Assembly (NCBI GenBank): GCA_011390565.1
Contig: JAABSC010000002.1
Location: 186,001 to 250,000 of the forward strand
Length of the DNA stretch: 64,000 nucleotides
Direction of reading: 5' to 3'
From: Thioalkalivibrio paradoxus
GTDB taxonomy: Bacteria; Pseudomonadota; Gammaproteobacteria; Ectothiorhodospirales; Ectothiorhodospiraceae
This document shows positions 1 through 8,925 of this stretch, one piece after another. Both the position numbers and the translations under genes were made by a program. The notes below the pieces were generated by a model. It was not told where the DNA came from. It saw only the letters and a program-made list of their open reading frames with translations, and did not search any database. The number at the start of each line of letters is the position of its first letter. The first letter of the stretch is position 1.

Positions 1-177
1 TGTTTCAACCACCTTAGCTTTCCTCCGTTCGTGTGGTTTGCGCGCATTCACCCTGACAAAACGCCCAGTGGTTCGCCTGCGAGCCAGATTCCTGAAAAAT
101 ATTGGGACATCCACTTGTGCGTTATGGACTCAATCAAGAGGTGTTGCCCATCTTCCCGCCGTGTCGCGAACAAAAGA
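1..177. other. Left-edge non-coding stretch
   Basis: I see no convincing complete gene here; the plus-strand open frames are shadows of the HdeD-like gene that ends at 178. On the minus strand a GGAGG at 22-26 lies nine bases before a GTG at 10-12. This could be the start of a gene running off the left edge, but only four codons are visible, so it cannot be called. Confidence 0.3.
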
Positions 178-705
178 TCAGGCCTTCGACGGCGTGGCCT
201 CACGCCGATCGAGGGAGACGAAGATCATGGAAATCCCGTTCGAGATCAATTCGATGGCCAGGAACACACCAAGGACCACCGCGCTTGACCACGGGAAATT
301 GGCAAAGATCATCACCGCAAGAAGGATTGATAGCCCCCCCGAGAAGATCAGCAGTAAGCGCGCCCCCGCCGCCAGTGGGGTGAGAGCCATCACGAGTCGC
401 AACACCCCCATCACCAGCATAAGTGAGGCGACCAGGAAGGTCAGCGTGATGATCCCCTCAAGGGGATGCAACACCAGGTTGAAGCCGAACACGGCCATCA
501 GCGCGCCAAGAAGAAGCGCCCAGATGCGTGCCGCCCAGCCCTGATCCTGGAACGCGGAGATAAGGGTCAGGAGGCCGATGGCGATGAACAGGTATCCGAT
601 CAACAACTCGGCCGTAACGGTCGCCGCGAAGGGATTGGCAAGGGCCAAGATGCCTGCCGCGACTGACAAGATCCCAACGAAGAGCCATAGAAACCAATTC
701 TGCAT
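178..705 (-). CDS. HdeD-family (DUF308) membrane protein
   Basis: Small integral inner-membrane protein of 175 residues made almost entirely of hydrophobic segments, about six predicted helices in paired repeats, with a short polar C-terminal tail rich in Arg and Glu. The segment pattern (FLWLFVGILSVAAGILALANP near the N-terminus, then repeated small-residue helices) matches the HdeD/DUF308 family, linked to acid resistance in E. coli but of unknown biochemical role elsewhere. The ATG at 705 has GGGAAACGG just upstream and is preferred to an upstream TTG at 717. It is followed downstream by no co-directional gene in the window, so its operon context is unknown. Family assignment is fairly sure; function is not. 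Confidence 0.75.
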   Translation of the reverse strand: MQNWFLWLFVGILSVAAGILALANPFAATVTAELLIGYLFIAIGLLTLISAFQDQGWAARIWALLLGALMAVFGFNLVLHPLEGIITLTFLVASLMLVMGVLRLVMALTPLAAGARLLLIFSGGLSILLAVMIFANFPWSSAVVLGVFLAIELISNGISMIFVSLDRREATPSKA

Positions 706-775
706 ACCGTTTCCCAACCCAAAAAATAGATCTGACAGCTATTTACCCGCGCTCCCAACCCCCTTCGGGGGAATG

Positions 776-2347
776 TCAGCGCGTCGCTTCGAAGACGTAG
801 GCAGCCACATCCTCGATCTGCTCGGGCGTGAGCAGTTGCGTGTACGAAGGCATCGTGCCGACGCCGTTGGCCACCGCCGCGTGGACCTGCTCGAGCGAGG
901 GACCCAGCTCGTCGAGGTTCGGCCCCACGGTGCCGCCGGCCTCGGCCTCGGCGAGCGCGTGACACGTCGCGCAGGTCGGTTGCGCCTGCTCACGGAAGAT
1001 CGCACGGCCGCGCTGCCCCGCCTCGGAGAGCTCGACGGGGCCTTCGCGCCGGCGGCGGCCGCTCGGTGCGTCTTCGGGCGGGCGCAGGCAAGCCTCGTCA
1101 TCGGCCCCGCAGACCTGCACCACGACGCCCATGTCGCGCCAACTGTCGTTGCCGTAGCCGCGTTCGTTCTCGATGCGATTCTCCGGCTGAACGCGTCCGC
1201 TCACGGTCGTCACGCGCGAAAAGAGCGGTAGTGCGCCGGCGGGCGCCTCAACGGCGAGGTGGAAGACCCGCCAGGCGTAGGGCCCGAGATCCGGACCGAT
1301 GAGTGCCGCCTCGCGCCAGGTCTCGCCATCGCTGCTGACCTCGACCTTCGCCACCGGCTCGGTACCGCCGAAGGCGACGCCCGCGCATTGCACCAACCCC
1401 GCCCGCTGCGGCGTACGAGCGGTCGGATAGGTCACGAAAGACTTCGGCCCCATTGCCCACATCGACGGCTGGTCTGTGGTGGCTCCCTGACCGACGTCAC
1501 GGAATCGGTACCCTGTCGAGTGGATCTTCGCATCGGTCGGCTGTGCGGTGCAGGCGATCTGCTGGACGAACTTGATCTGATTCACGCCGTAGTACCCAGG
1601 CACGATGAGCCGCAATGGCCCGCCGTGGACCAGCGGGATGGGCTCGCCGTTCATCTCCCAGGCGAGTAGACAGTCGTCGAGCGCCTTGTCGATCGGGATC
1701 GAACGCTCGACGACGACATCCTCCCGCGCGATGCCCTCGGGCAACGGCTCACCACCCGTCGCGGTCAGGAAGCGCGCATCTTCGGAGACGCCGCCGAAGT
1801 GTTCGAGCACGGTCGAGACCTTCACGCCGCTCCACACCGCACAGCCTGCCGCGCCCACGCCCCAGGGCGATCCCGAGGGTCCGTGCTCGAAGAAACGCCG
1901 ACCGTTGCCCGAGCATTGGAGGACCACGGCAACGGTCATCAGACCGAGGCGCTGCAGCTCGCCAACAGTGATCTGTCCCGGCATGCGTACGCCTTGCACC
2001 TGCACGCTCCAGCGTGCGCGGTCCGCGACGATCTCCTCTGGCGGCAGCGGGAGGTTCTGGCGCACAAAATGACGCGGCGTCGCCGTCACGACGCTCGTGC
2101 CGAGGAACTCACGACGTGTTTCCAACGTGGGCGGCGTCATGCCATGGGAGATGAGGGCGTCCATGTCCTTGCCAGGCAGCGTGAGGCGCGCGCTCTCCGG
2201 CGGCATCGGCTCGGTCGGCGCCGGCGGTTTCACCGGACTCTGCTCTTCGCTGCCCACGACCCCGACGAGAAGCGCGCCGCCTCCGACCCCGAGTGCCTGC
2301 TTGAAAAAACGGCGTCGGCCCTTCACTCGTGCCTCTTCGCTCATCAT
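776..2347 (-). CDS. Tat-exported SorA/SoxC-like molybdenum sulfite dehydrogenase fused to cytochrome c
   Basis: Periplasmic molybdopterin oxidoreductase of 523 residues. The N-terminus carries a twin-arginine type signal (RRRFFKQ followed by a Gly/Ala/Leu core). A sulfite-oxidase Mo domain follows, with the Mo-ligating cysteine in LQCSGNGR at about residue 145 and the dimerisation domain after about residue 290. The last roughly 75 residues form a class I cytochrome c with CATCH at about 459-463 and a likely axial Met at about 499. The single-chain fusion suggests sulfite (or sulfur-intermediate) oxidation with internal electron transfer to haem, unlike SorAB or SoxCD where the haem is a separate subunit. 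A GGAGG lies 5 nt before the ATG at 2347 (8 nt before an adjacent ATG at 2344). The substrate is inferred; other sulfite-oxidase-fold enzymes (YedY-like) are less likely given the haem domain. Confidence 0.8.
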   Translation of the reverse strand: MMSEEARVKGRRRFFKQALGVGGGALLVGVVGSEEQSPVKPPAPTEPMPPESARLTLPGKDMDALISHGMTPPTLETRREFLGTSVVTATPRHFVRQNLPLPPEEIVADRARWSVQVQGVRMPGQITVGELQRLGLMTVAVVLQCSGNGRRFFEHGPSGSPWGVGAAGCAVWSGVKVSTVLEHFGGVSEDARFLTATGGEPLPEGIAREDVVVERSIPIDKALDDCLLAWEMNGEPIPLVHGGPLRLIVPGYYGVNQIKFVQQIACTAQPTDAKIHSTGYRFRDVGQGATTDQPSMWAMGPKSFVTYPTARTPQRAGLVQCAGVAFGGTEPVAKVEVSSDGETWREAALIGPDLGPYAWRVFHLAVEAPAGALPLFSRVTTVSGRVQPENRIENERGYGNDSWRDMGVVVQVCGADDEACLRPPEDAPSGRRRREGPVELSEAGQRGRAIFREQAQPTCATCHALAEAEAGGTVGPNLDELGPSLEQVHAAVANGVGTMPSYTQLLTPEQIEDVAAYVFEATR

Positions 2348-2363
2348 TCTTTCCTCCGTCGGC

Positions 2364-2445
2364 TGGTCCGGTACTTTGTAGCAGTCAGAAAAACATCTGT
2401 AAAATGCAATAATCAAAACTTAACTATGCCGATAATGCATAGATC
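2364..2445 (+). repeat. Direct repeat copy 1, upstream of the Mo enzyme
   Basis: This segment matches 7296-7377 in the same orientation. The core is the shared 18-mer acatctgtaaaatgcaat (2393-2410), preceded exactly 20 bases upstream by actttgta in both copies; the similarity fades out through a shared atgcat. By hand, about 51 of 73 positions agree without gaps between 2373-2445 and 7305-7377. It lies about 20-100 bases before the start of the minus-strand Mo enzyme gene, so it could be an operator for it, or the leftover of a LysR-gene promoter once divergent from it. Confidence 0.7.
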
Positions 2446-2546
2446 CTCCAAGCCTTGGCGATAACAACGCCCGGTTGTATCAAAACAAAGGCAATGGTTA
2501 TCGCCGTGAAACACAGCGCGTCCAGTTCGCACCAAGTCTGTAACAA

Positions 2547-2559
2547 GCCCCTTAGGGGC
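2547..2559 (-). terminator. Short stem-loop after the RND permease gene
   Basis: A GC-only stem GCCCC/GGGGC with a 3-base loop lies 5 bases past the permease stop codon. On the minus strand it is followed by TTGTTA rather than a clean T-run, so it is at best a weak intrinsic terminator. Confidence 0.35.
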
Positions 2560-2563
2560 GGAT

Positions 2564-5500
2564 TCAGCCCGAGAGGGGGTCGTGTTCCGGAAGTTCGTTG
2601 TCTGGCCGGGCTACCTCTGGCGGCTTGCTGCCGAAGCGCTCACGCATTGACTGGACAACGACATAGAGCATCGGGGTCATCAGCGTCACCAGAACCATGG
2701 CCGCGATCATTCCCGACATCACGGTGACCCCCAGGCTGACCCGGCTGGCCGCCCCGGCACCGGTTGCGGTGACCAGCGGAACGACACCGAGAATGAAGGC
2801 CAGGCTCGTCATGATCACCGCACGGAAACGCAGTCCGGCAGCTTCTTTGGCCGCCTCAACGATGCTCCGACCCTGCTTGCGCAGCTGCATGGCGAACTCG
2901 ACGATGAGAATGGCGGTCTTGGTGGCCATGGCGACCAGCAGTACCAGGCCGATCTGGGCGTAGATGTCCATCGGCAGGCCAGTCAGGCGCAGGGCCAGGA
3001 AAGACCCGAGAAAGGCCAGCGGCACCGACAGCAGGACCGCGAGCGGCAGCGTCCAGCTCTCGTACAGGAAGACCAGAAACAGATAGGCCGCCAGGATCGC
3101 GAGCGTGAACAGCAGCACGATCATGTTGCCGGCCTCCAGTTCCTGCAGCGTCTGGCCGGCCCAGGCAAAGGAAAACTCGCCTGGCAGTTCGTCCAGCAGA
3201 TCTTCCATGGCCGAGACCGCCTCCATGCTGGAAACCCCGGCGGCCGGCTCACCGTTGATGGTGACGCTGCGGCTGAGATTAAATCCCTCTAGCCGGGTCG
3301 GGCCCTCGGTCGGGAGCAGCCGGGCGACCCCGGAAATCGGCACCATCTCGCCCGCGGCATTGCGGACCTCGAAGTTGCGCAGGTCCTCGGGCCGCAGGCG
3401 GAAGCGTTCCTCGGACTCGAGAATGACGCGGTAGGTGCGGCCGAACTGGCTGAAGTCATTGACATAGATGCCACCAAGCTGGGCCTGCAGGGTCTGGAAG
3501 ACTTCGCCGAAGTTCAGGCCCAGCAACTTGGTCTTGTCGCGGTCCACGTCGAGTTCATACATGGGCACATTCGCGCGGAAGTTGTGGCGCACGCGCGTCA
3601 GCGCCTCGTGCTCATTGGCCTGGGCGACGAGCGCATCGGCGAATGCGGCCAGTTCGGCTGGCGAAACCTGGGCGATGTCGAGCAGCCGCATGTCGAAACC
3701 GGAGACGACCCCGAGGCCCGGAATGGCCGGAACGTTGAACACCATGACCTGCGCTTCGGGGATCGCCCATAGCTCCGCATTCAGGCGCCCCACGATCGCC
3801 GCCGGTTGCAGCTGTGGATCCTCGCGCTCGGACCAGTCTTTGAGCACAACCACGCCGAAACCCATGTTCGACCCGATACCGCTGAGCAGCGAGTAGCCGC
3901 CGATCGTGATGACGTCACTGACCGCCGGGTCGGAGCGAATCGTTTCGCTCAGCTGGTCCATGACCGCGGCGGTGCGGTTGCCGGAGGCGGCGTCCGGCAA
4001 CTGCACGTCGACGAACAGGAAGCCCTGGTCTTCCTCGGGCACGAACCCGGTCGGCGTGGTCGAGGCCAGCCAGGCGACGACGGCCAGTATGCTCACGAAG
4101 ACCGCGGCGGCCAAGCCGGTTCGGGCCAGGATGCGAGCGATCAGCCAGCGGTATCCACGACCGAGCCGGTCGATCAGAAACTCGACCGGCTTGAGCCAGC
4201 CGATGGGCTCGGCTCCCCCCCGCAGAAGCAGCGAGCTGAGTGCTGGCGACAGGGTCAGGGCAACAGCCATGGAAATCAGCACGGCGAAGCAGATCGTCAC
4301 CGCGAACTGGCGGAATAGCTCACCGGTGATGCCGGGCAGGAACGCCACCGGGACAAAAACCGCCAGCAGCACCATCGTCGTCGAAAAGATCGGGGCGGTG
4401 ATCTCGCGCATTGCCTGAGCGACAGCGTGCTTGACCTCCATTCCCTTCTCGTGGATCAGCCGATCGACGTTTTCGATCACCACGATGGCATCGTCGACCA
4501 CGATGCCGATGGCCAGGACCAGGCCGAACAGGGTGATCAGGTTGATCGAGTAGCCCATCACCGCCATGAACGCGAACGTGCCGATCAGCGAGACCGGGAT
4601 GGCGATGGCCGGAATCAACGTGGCGCGCAGGCTTTGCAGGAACAGGAAGACTACCAGGATGACCAGCGCGATCGCTTCAAACAGGGTATGCACGACCTCG
4701 CGGATGGACTCGTCGATGAAGCGCGTGCTGTCAAACAGAATGGCGTATTCGAGGCCGTCCGGAAACGAGACCGCGAGGCGCTCCATTTCGGCCCGTGCGC
4801 GCTCGGCCACGTCCAGCGCATTGGCCTCGGGCAGCTGGTAGAGCACGAGAAAGGCGGTGTCGCGGCCGTTGAGACGCGAGGTGGCGAAGTAGGAACGCGC
4901 ACCCAGTTCGACCCGGGCAATGTCCTGTAGCCGGATGACCCGGCCGTCGTCGCCGACCCGGATCACAGTCTGGCCGAATTCGCCGGCCTCGCTCAGGCGT
5001 CCTTCGCTGCGGATATTGAAGGTGAAGAGCTGGTCGGGCGGGGCCGGCTCCTGGCCCAGGGAGCCGGCGGCGACGATCTGGTTCTGCTCGCGTACAGCCG
5101 CATTGACATCACCCACGGTGATGCCGAGCAGGCTCATCCGCTCCGGATCCAGCCAGATCCGCATCGCGTACTCGCTTGTGCCCAGTACCGACGCTTCGGC
5201 TACGCCCGGTATCCGGGCCATGTTCTCCAGCAAGGTGGTCGTGGCGTAGTTGCTCAGAAACAGGGCATCCAGTTCGGGGCGCTCGGAGAACAGGTTGATC
5301 CCCATCAACATGTTGCTCGACTGCTTGCGCACTACCACGCCCTCGCGCCGAACCTGCTCCGGCAATTGACTCTCGGCGAGCGTGACTCGGTTCTGCACGT
5401 TGACCTGGGCCATGTCCACATCGGTGCCAGTGGCGAAGGTCACGGTGATCGCCGCCACGCCGTCGCTGGTGGCGGCGGACTCGATGTAGATCATGCCCTC

Positions 5501-5716
5501 GACGCCGTTCAGACGCTGCTCGATGGGACGAATCACGGCATCGGCGACGGTCTCGGCGCTGGCGCCGGGATAGATGGCGCGAACCTGGATCTGCGGAGGC
5601 GCCAGGTCTGGATACATGTTGACCGGCAGGGTCTGCAGGGCAAGCAGGCCAGCCAGGGTGATGAGGATGGACAGGACGAAGGCCGCCTTCGGCCGGTTGA
5701 GGAAGAACTCGGTCAC
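2564..5716 (-). CDS. RND (HAE1/AcrB-type) efflux permease
   Basis: Inner-membrane proton-driven drug or organic-compound exporter of 1050 residues, the normal length for the HAE1 family. The N-terminus (MTEFFLNRP) and two 6-helix halves separated by large periplasmic loops are as expected. The paired proton-relay aspartates are present in GIVVDDAIVVIENV (408-409) and the partner lysine in ATKTAILIVEFA in the second half, so the pump looks intact. The start is GTG at 5716, overlapping the stop of the upstream membrane-fusion gene by 4 nt (GTGA), so the two are translationally coupled. No outer-membrane TolC-type channel gene is adjacent; a channel encoded elsewhere must be used. The substrate cannot be told from the sequence. 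Confidence 0.93.
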   Translation of the reverse strand: MTEFFLNRPKAAFVLSILITLAGLLALQTLPVNMYPDLAPPQIQVRAIYPGASAETVADAVIRPIEQRLNGVEGMIYIESAATSDGVAAITVTFATGTDVDMAQVNVQNRVTLAESQLPEQVRREGVVVRKQSSNMLMGINLFSERPELDALFLSNYATTTLLENMARIPGVAEASVLGTSEYAMRIWLDPERMSLLGITVGDVNAAVREQNQIVAAGSLGQEPAPPDQLFTFNIRSEGRLSEAGEFGQTVIRVGDDGRVIRLQDIARVELGARSYFATSRLNGRDTAFLVLYQLPEANALDVAERARAEMERLAVSFPDGLEYAILFDSTRFIDESIREVVHTLFEAIALVILVVFLFLQSLRATLIPAIAIPVSLIGTFAFMAVMGYSINLITLFGLVLAIGIVVDDAIVVIENVDRLIHEKGMEVKHAVAQAMREITAPIFSTTMVLLAVFVPVAFLPGITGELFRQFAVTICFAVLISMAVALTLSPALSSLLLRGGAEPIGWLKPVEFLIDRLGRGYRWLIARILARTGLAAAVFVSILAVVAWLASTTPTGFVPEEDQGFLFVDVQLPDAASGNRTAAVMDQLSETIRSDPAVSDVITIGGYSLLSGIGSNMGFGVVVLKDWSEREDPQLQPAAIVGRLNAELWAIPEAQVMVFNVPAIPGLGVVSGFDMRLLDIAQVSPAELAAFADALVAQANEHEALTRVRHNFRANVPMYELDVDRDKTKLLGLNFGEVFQTLQAQLGGIYVNDFSQFGRTYRVILESEERFRLRPEDLRNFEVRNAAGEMVPISGVARLLPTEGPTRLEGFNLSRSVTINGEPAAGVSSMEAVSAMEDLLDELPGEFSFAWAGQTLQELEAGNMIVLLFTLAILAAYLFLVFLYESWTLPLAVLLSVPLAFLGSFLALRLTGLPMDIYAQIGLVLLVAMATKTAILIVEFAMQLRKQGRSIVEAAKEAAGLRFRAVIMTSLAFILGVVPLVTATGAGAASRVSLGVTVMSGMIAAMVLVTLMTPMLYVVVQSMRERFGSKPPEVARPDNELPEHDPLSG

Positions 5717-6861
5717 GGTCGAATCAGGTCCACTGGAGCCAGAAGGCCGGTGGCATCATCCCAGTCGTACGTGGCCGTCTCGACGGCACTGCCGGCGCGC
5801 ACCTTCTGCAGACCCTCGACGACGACCCGATCACCCGGTTCGAGACCGGCGGCCACGACCGAGGCGGCGCGCAACTCGCGCTCCAGCATGATCTGGCGCT
5901 CGGAGACGGTCTGATCCGGCTGCACGACCAGGACGAAATGGCCGAGCAGGTTGCGGCGAACCGCCTGTTGCGGCACCAGCAATGTCGCTTCCTGTTCACG
6001 GGAGGCGATTTCGACCGTCGCGAACAGGCCGGGGACCAGCTCATCGTCGGGGTTGGGGAAACGCGCGGTGATCTGGGCCGTGCCGGTACTTTCATCCACG
6101 GCGATATCGATGAAATCCAGTTGGCCTGGCCATGGATAGCGTTCGTCACCCTCCAGCAGCAGATGAATCTGCAGCTGGTCCGCATCCAGGCCGCTATTAC
6201 GCAGCCGGACCACCTCCCGGAATTCGCGATCGGTCAGCTGGAAACGGGCTACGATCGGGTCGGTTGCCAGCAGCCTGGCCAAGGTGCCGGACCCTGGGCC
6301 GACCACGTTGCCGACAGTGGCAACGGTGTCCCCCACGCGTCCGTCGATGGGAGCACGGATAATGGCGTACTCGAGGTTCAGTTGGCTTTGGGCAAGGGCG
6401 GCTTCTGCTGCCGCCAGCGCCGATCCCGCCTGATTGACCGCGTCACGCAGCTTGTCAAGGTCGGCGGCCGAAAGAAAATCCCGCTCCGCGAGCTCCAAGC
6501 CGCGGTTCAGGTTGCGCTCGGCGACTTCCAGCGCGCTGCTGGGCGCCTCCACCTGGGCCTGGGCCTGCCTGAGCTGTTCGCGCAGTTCCTCGTCGTCGAG
6601 CCGAAACAGCACGTCCCCTGCGCTGACACGCGCTCCGCGATCGAACAGAACCGCCGCCACTTCGGCTTCCACCCGTGCCACAACCTGCACGGCTTCCGCC
6701 TCCTCGGTGCGAGCGCTGAAGCGCCATTCGCGATTGATCTCGACCGGGCGGATTTCGTAAACCCCGACTCCGATCGGCGCAGAGGGTGGGGGCGGATCTT
6801 CCGGACTGCAGGCGGTTAGGCTGAGAAAGGCGATAAGGAAGATCACGAAAATGCCCCTCAT
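5713..6861 (-). CDS. RND periplasmic adaptor (membrane-fusion) lipoprotein
   Basis: Periplasmic adaptor linking the RND permease to an outer-membrane channel. The start is placed at ATG 6861, with GGGGGAAG about 9 nt upstream, giving 382 residues; an upstream in-frame GTG at 6891 lacks such a site. The first 18 residues form a lipoprotein signal ending in the lipobox LTAC, so the protein should be lipid-anchored. The biotinyl-lipoyl-like half-motifs (VVARVEAEVAAVLF ... GARVSAGDVLF), a long alpha-hairpin of about residues 100-170, and the barrel domain follow the AcrA/MexA plan. It is the first gene of a two-gene operon with the permease. Confidence 0.9.
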   Translation of the reverse strand: MRGIFVIFLIAFLSLTACSPEDPPPPSAPIGVGVYEIRPVEINREWRFSARTEEAEAVQVVARVEAEVAAVLFDRGARVSAGDVLFRLDDEELREQLRQAQAQVEAPSSALEVAERNLNRGLELAERDFLSAADLDKLRDAVNQAGSALAAAEAALAQSQLNLEYAIIRAPIDGRVGDTVATVGNVVGPGSGTLARLLATDPIVARFQLTDREFREVVRLRNSGLDADQLQIHLLLEGDERYPWPGQLDFIDIAVDESTGTAQITARFPNPDDELVPGLFATVEIASREQEATLLVPQQAVRRNLLGHFVLVVQPDQTVSERQIMLERELRAASVVAAGLEPGDRVVVEGLQKVRAGSAVETATYDWDDATGLLAPVDLIRP

Positions 6862-7304
6862 CGCGAACTTCCCCCGGTGCTGTAGCGGCACGTCATTTCT
6901 AATCCTGGGTCGTTGGTGGAACCAATAATTTACGGGGAGAAATGCAACTCGTCGGGCTTGTTTAATACAAAAGCGGACACTCGACCGGGAGAATGCGCAT
7001 CAGTCCAGTCGTGACAAGCGGGGACAGGATTGCGTCGGGTTCCCTGTTCCAGAGCCCCTGAACCTTATTCCACTGCTCCCGGCCGGTTTCGAGCGACTTC
7101 AACGCCAGATCCTCTGCCACCTCGCCACGAACCGGTGACGCGGTGCAGACGAATCACAGCACCGCGCTGGCAAACAAAAATCTTCGCAGCATCCGCCCCC
7201 CACGACTGCCGTCATCGTGCATGGGCAAAGGCAAGACTGCGGAGACGCGCACGTCGGAGCCACAGATTGTCACCTGCCCTTCAAGCCATTGGATTTGATC
7301 CAGC
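6862..7304. other. Non-coding stretch between pump operon and LysR gene
   Basis: About 440 bases with no convincing gene; the single 106-codon plus-strand frame has arginine/proline-rich, atypical composition and no family resemblance. The stretch should hold the minus-strand promoter of the efflux operon, but I could not pick a clear one. The second copy of the direct repeat begins at its right end. Confidence 0.5.
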
Positions 7305-7377
7305 ACTTTGTATCAGGCAACCTTACATCTGTAAAATGCAATATTTATAAAACAACCATAACAGACATGCATGGACC
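7296..7377 (+). repeat. Direct repeat copy 2, promoter region of the LysR gene
   Basis: Same-orientation partner of 2364-2445. It holds actttgta (7305-7312), the 18-mer acatctgtaaaatgcaat (7325-7342) and runs to the LysR start codon at 7371. A possible sigma70 promoter, TTGTAT (7308-7313) and TAAAAT (7332-7337) 18 bases apart, falls inside it and is kept in the other copy. LysR regulators usually bind next to their own promoter, so the repeat may include the operator. Confidence 0.7.
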
Positions 7378-8402
7378 ACCTAGATCTTGACCTCCGCGAA
7401 TTGAATCAGGTGCTGGCCATCGCTGCGGAAGGCAGTTTTGCCCACGCCGCGCGCCGGCTTCATATCAGCCAGCCCGCTTTGAGCCGAAGCATCCAGGAGG
7501 TGGAGCGCAAGACCGGCTTGCGCTTGTTCGAGCGCGGACGCCAGGGAGCGACCCCCACCGATGTGGGCCGGATGGTGTTGCGCCACGCAGAAACCGTCAC
7601 GGCGGCCGCCTGGGACCTGCAGCGGGAGCTGGCCTTGATCCGGGGTCTGGATACGGGCTCATTGCGGATCGGGACCGGGGTGTTCCCACCCGAGCTTTTC
7701 CTCGGGCAGGCCTTGGGGGACCTCGCGCGACACGGCAAGGGGATCTGCTTGCGCATGGTCGCTGGCTCGGCACCCGATCTCCTGACATTGCTGCGGAAAC
7801 GTGAGCTGGACCTGCTCGTGGCCGACCCTGCCTGGCTGGAGAAATCCACCGATGTGAGCGTGGCCGAGATGTCTTCGCACGAGGCCTACCTGGTGGTACG
7901 GGCCGGCCACCCTCTGCTGGAACGCCCTGCCCACACCCTGGAGCAGGCCGCCGCGTATCCATTGGTGACCTCATCCACCGTCCCGCCGCGCGTCGCCCGA
8001 CTCTCCACGCAGGGGCAATCGCGGCATGCCAGGATGCAGGCGGCGTTGGGCCGGTGGCTCCCAACGATTTACACGGATTCCATCGCCATGATGAAGGACA
8101 CCGTCCGCAGATCGGACGCGGTGACGATTCTTTCGCTCTACATGGTGCGCCACGAGCTTGACCGCGGGGAACTGAAGGTCCTCCCGATTGCACTCCCCTG
8201 GATCACAACAAGGTTTGCGTTCATGTACCTGTCCCACCGAACCCTCAGCCCATTGGCCGAGGCCTTGATCCAGGCCGCAACGGCAGCGGCGAGCGCGGTG
8301 CAGGAGGAAGAACGGCTGTTGAGCCAGCGCTGGATTGCTGGCGGAGCCGAAGAGTCGACGTCTGCCTCCCCAACTGGAAAGCGCCGACGCGCGGTTCGAT
8401 GA
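7371..8402 (+). CDS. LysR-family transcriptional regulator
   Basis: Transcription factor of 343 residues, somewhat longer than the usual 290-330. Residues about 8-66 form the winged helix-turn-helix with the typical LysR wording (ELNQVLAIAAEGSFAHAARR, then LHISQPALSRSIQEVE, then GLRLFERGRQG). A linker helix and the periplasmic-binding-protein-like effector domain follow, and a polar 30-residue tail ends the protein. It stands alone on the plus strand. Its promoter region is repeated upstream of the Mo enzyme gene 5 kb to the left, suggesting that enzyme as a target or ancestral neighbour. The effector is unknown. Confidence 0.9.
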   Translation: MDHLDLDLRELNQVLAIAAEGSFAHAARRLHISQPALSRSIQEVERKTGLRLFERGRQGATPTDVGRMVLRHAETVTAAAWDLQRELALIRGLDTGSLRIGTGVFPPELFLGQALGDLARHGKGICLRMVAGSAPDLLTLLRKRELDLLVADPAWLEKSTDVSVAEMSSHEAYLVVRAGHPLLERPAHTLEQAAAYPLVTSSTVPPRVARLSTQGQSRHARMQAALGRWLPTIYTDSIAMMKDTVRRSDAVTILSLYMVRHELDRGELKVLPIALPWITTRFAFMYLSHRTLSPLAEALIQAATAAASAVQEEERLLSQRWIAGGAEESTSASPTGKRRRAVR

Positions 8403-8790
8403 GCTGGGGTTGCTGACACGGGCGGGGGGGTAGATGTCCACGACATCTGCAAATATGGTCCCGCATTTGGGACGGCGGGCTTACCGCTCGCGATCGATGA
8501 TCCTTCTTGTCCTTGTGCGGGGACCTGGCTTCGGATGTGAATCCACTCCCTCGCCTGTCGCGACGGATACATCCCCGCCGCGTGGATCAGCCTGACTTTC
8601 ATAGCGTGTGGATGACCGCATCTCGTCAATGACCGGTCGCCGGCCGGGAAGAACCCAACGCCCGCTCAGGGTCGTGAGCCGTCTCCAAGTCTAGCGATAT
8701 GATCGCCGTGGTTCGACGGCCAGGGACAGGCGGTCGCCGTGGCGGCGATGAAGATGAAGTCGGGGCAAGGCAGTTGGCTCCGGTTCGGCA
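8403..8790. other. Non-coding stretch after the LysR gene
   Basis: About 390 bases without a supported gene; open frames on both strands are short and lack ribosome-binding sites. It starts with a G-run (gggcgggggggta) and contains nothing I can name. Confidence 0.45.
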
Positions 8791-8919
8791 ATGACGAAGT
8801 TCAAGCGTGTTTCCGTTCAGACCGCCGGCACCAGTATGCGCGGCGCGAGCGGCGGTGGCCGAGAGTACCCAGGTTACGACGCGCTAAAGCTGCTGCGGGC
8901 GCTGCTACAAAGACAATAA
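8791..8919 (+). CDS. Possible 42-residue ORF of unknown function
   Basis: An ATG-to-TAA frame of 42 codons beginning MTKFKRVSVQTAG, then a Gly/Ser/Arg stretch, and ending in a leucine-rich helix (DALKLLRALLQRQ). It stops 6 bases before a strong stem-loop that could terminate it on the plus strand. The balanced composition looks more protein-like than the other frames here, but there is no clear ribosome-binding site and no recognisable family. It could also be the C-terminal remnant of a gene lost next to the tRNA. Confidence 0.25.
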   Translation: MTKFKRVSVQTAGTSMRGASGGGREYPGYDALKLLRALLQRQ

Positions 8920-8925
8920 CGAAAT

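Noticed and set aside
2455..2727. Possible remnant of a LysR coding sequence after direct repeat copy 1
   Set aside because: If the repeat is a moved promoter, a broken lysR copy might follow, but the 90-codon frame shows no convincing LysR wording.
8400..8416. 14-base identity tgagctggggttgc with 17514-17527 after the stop codons of two genes
   Set aside because: Short and GC-rich, with no further similarity around it; most likely chance.
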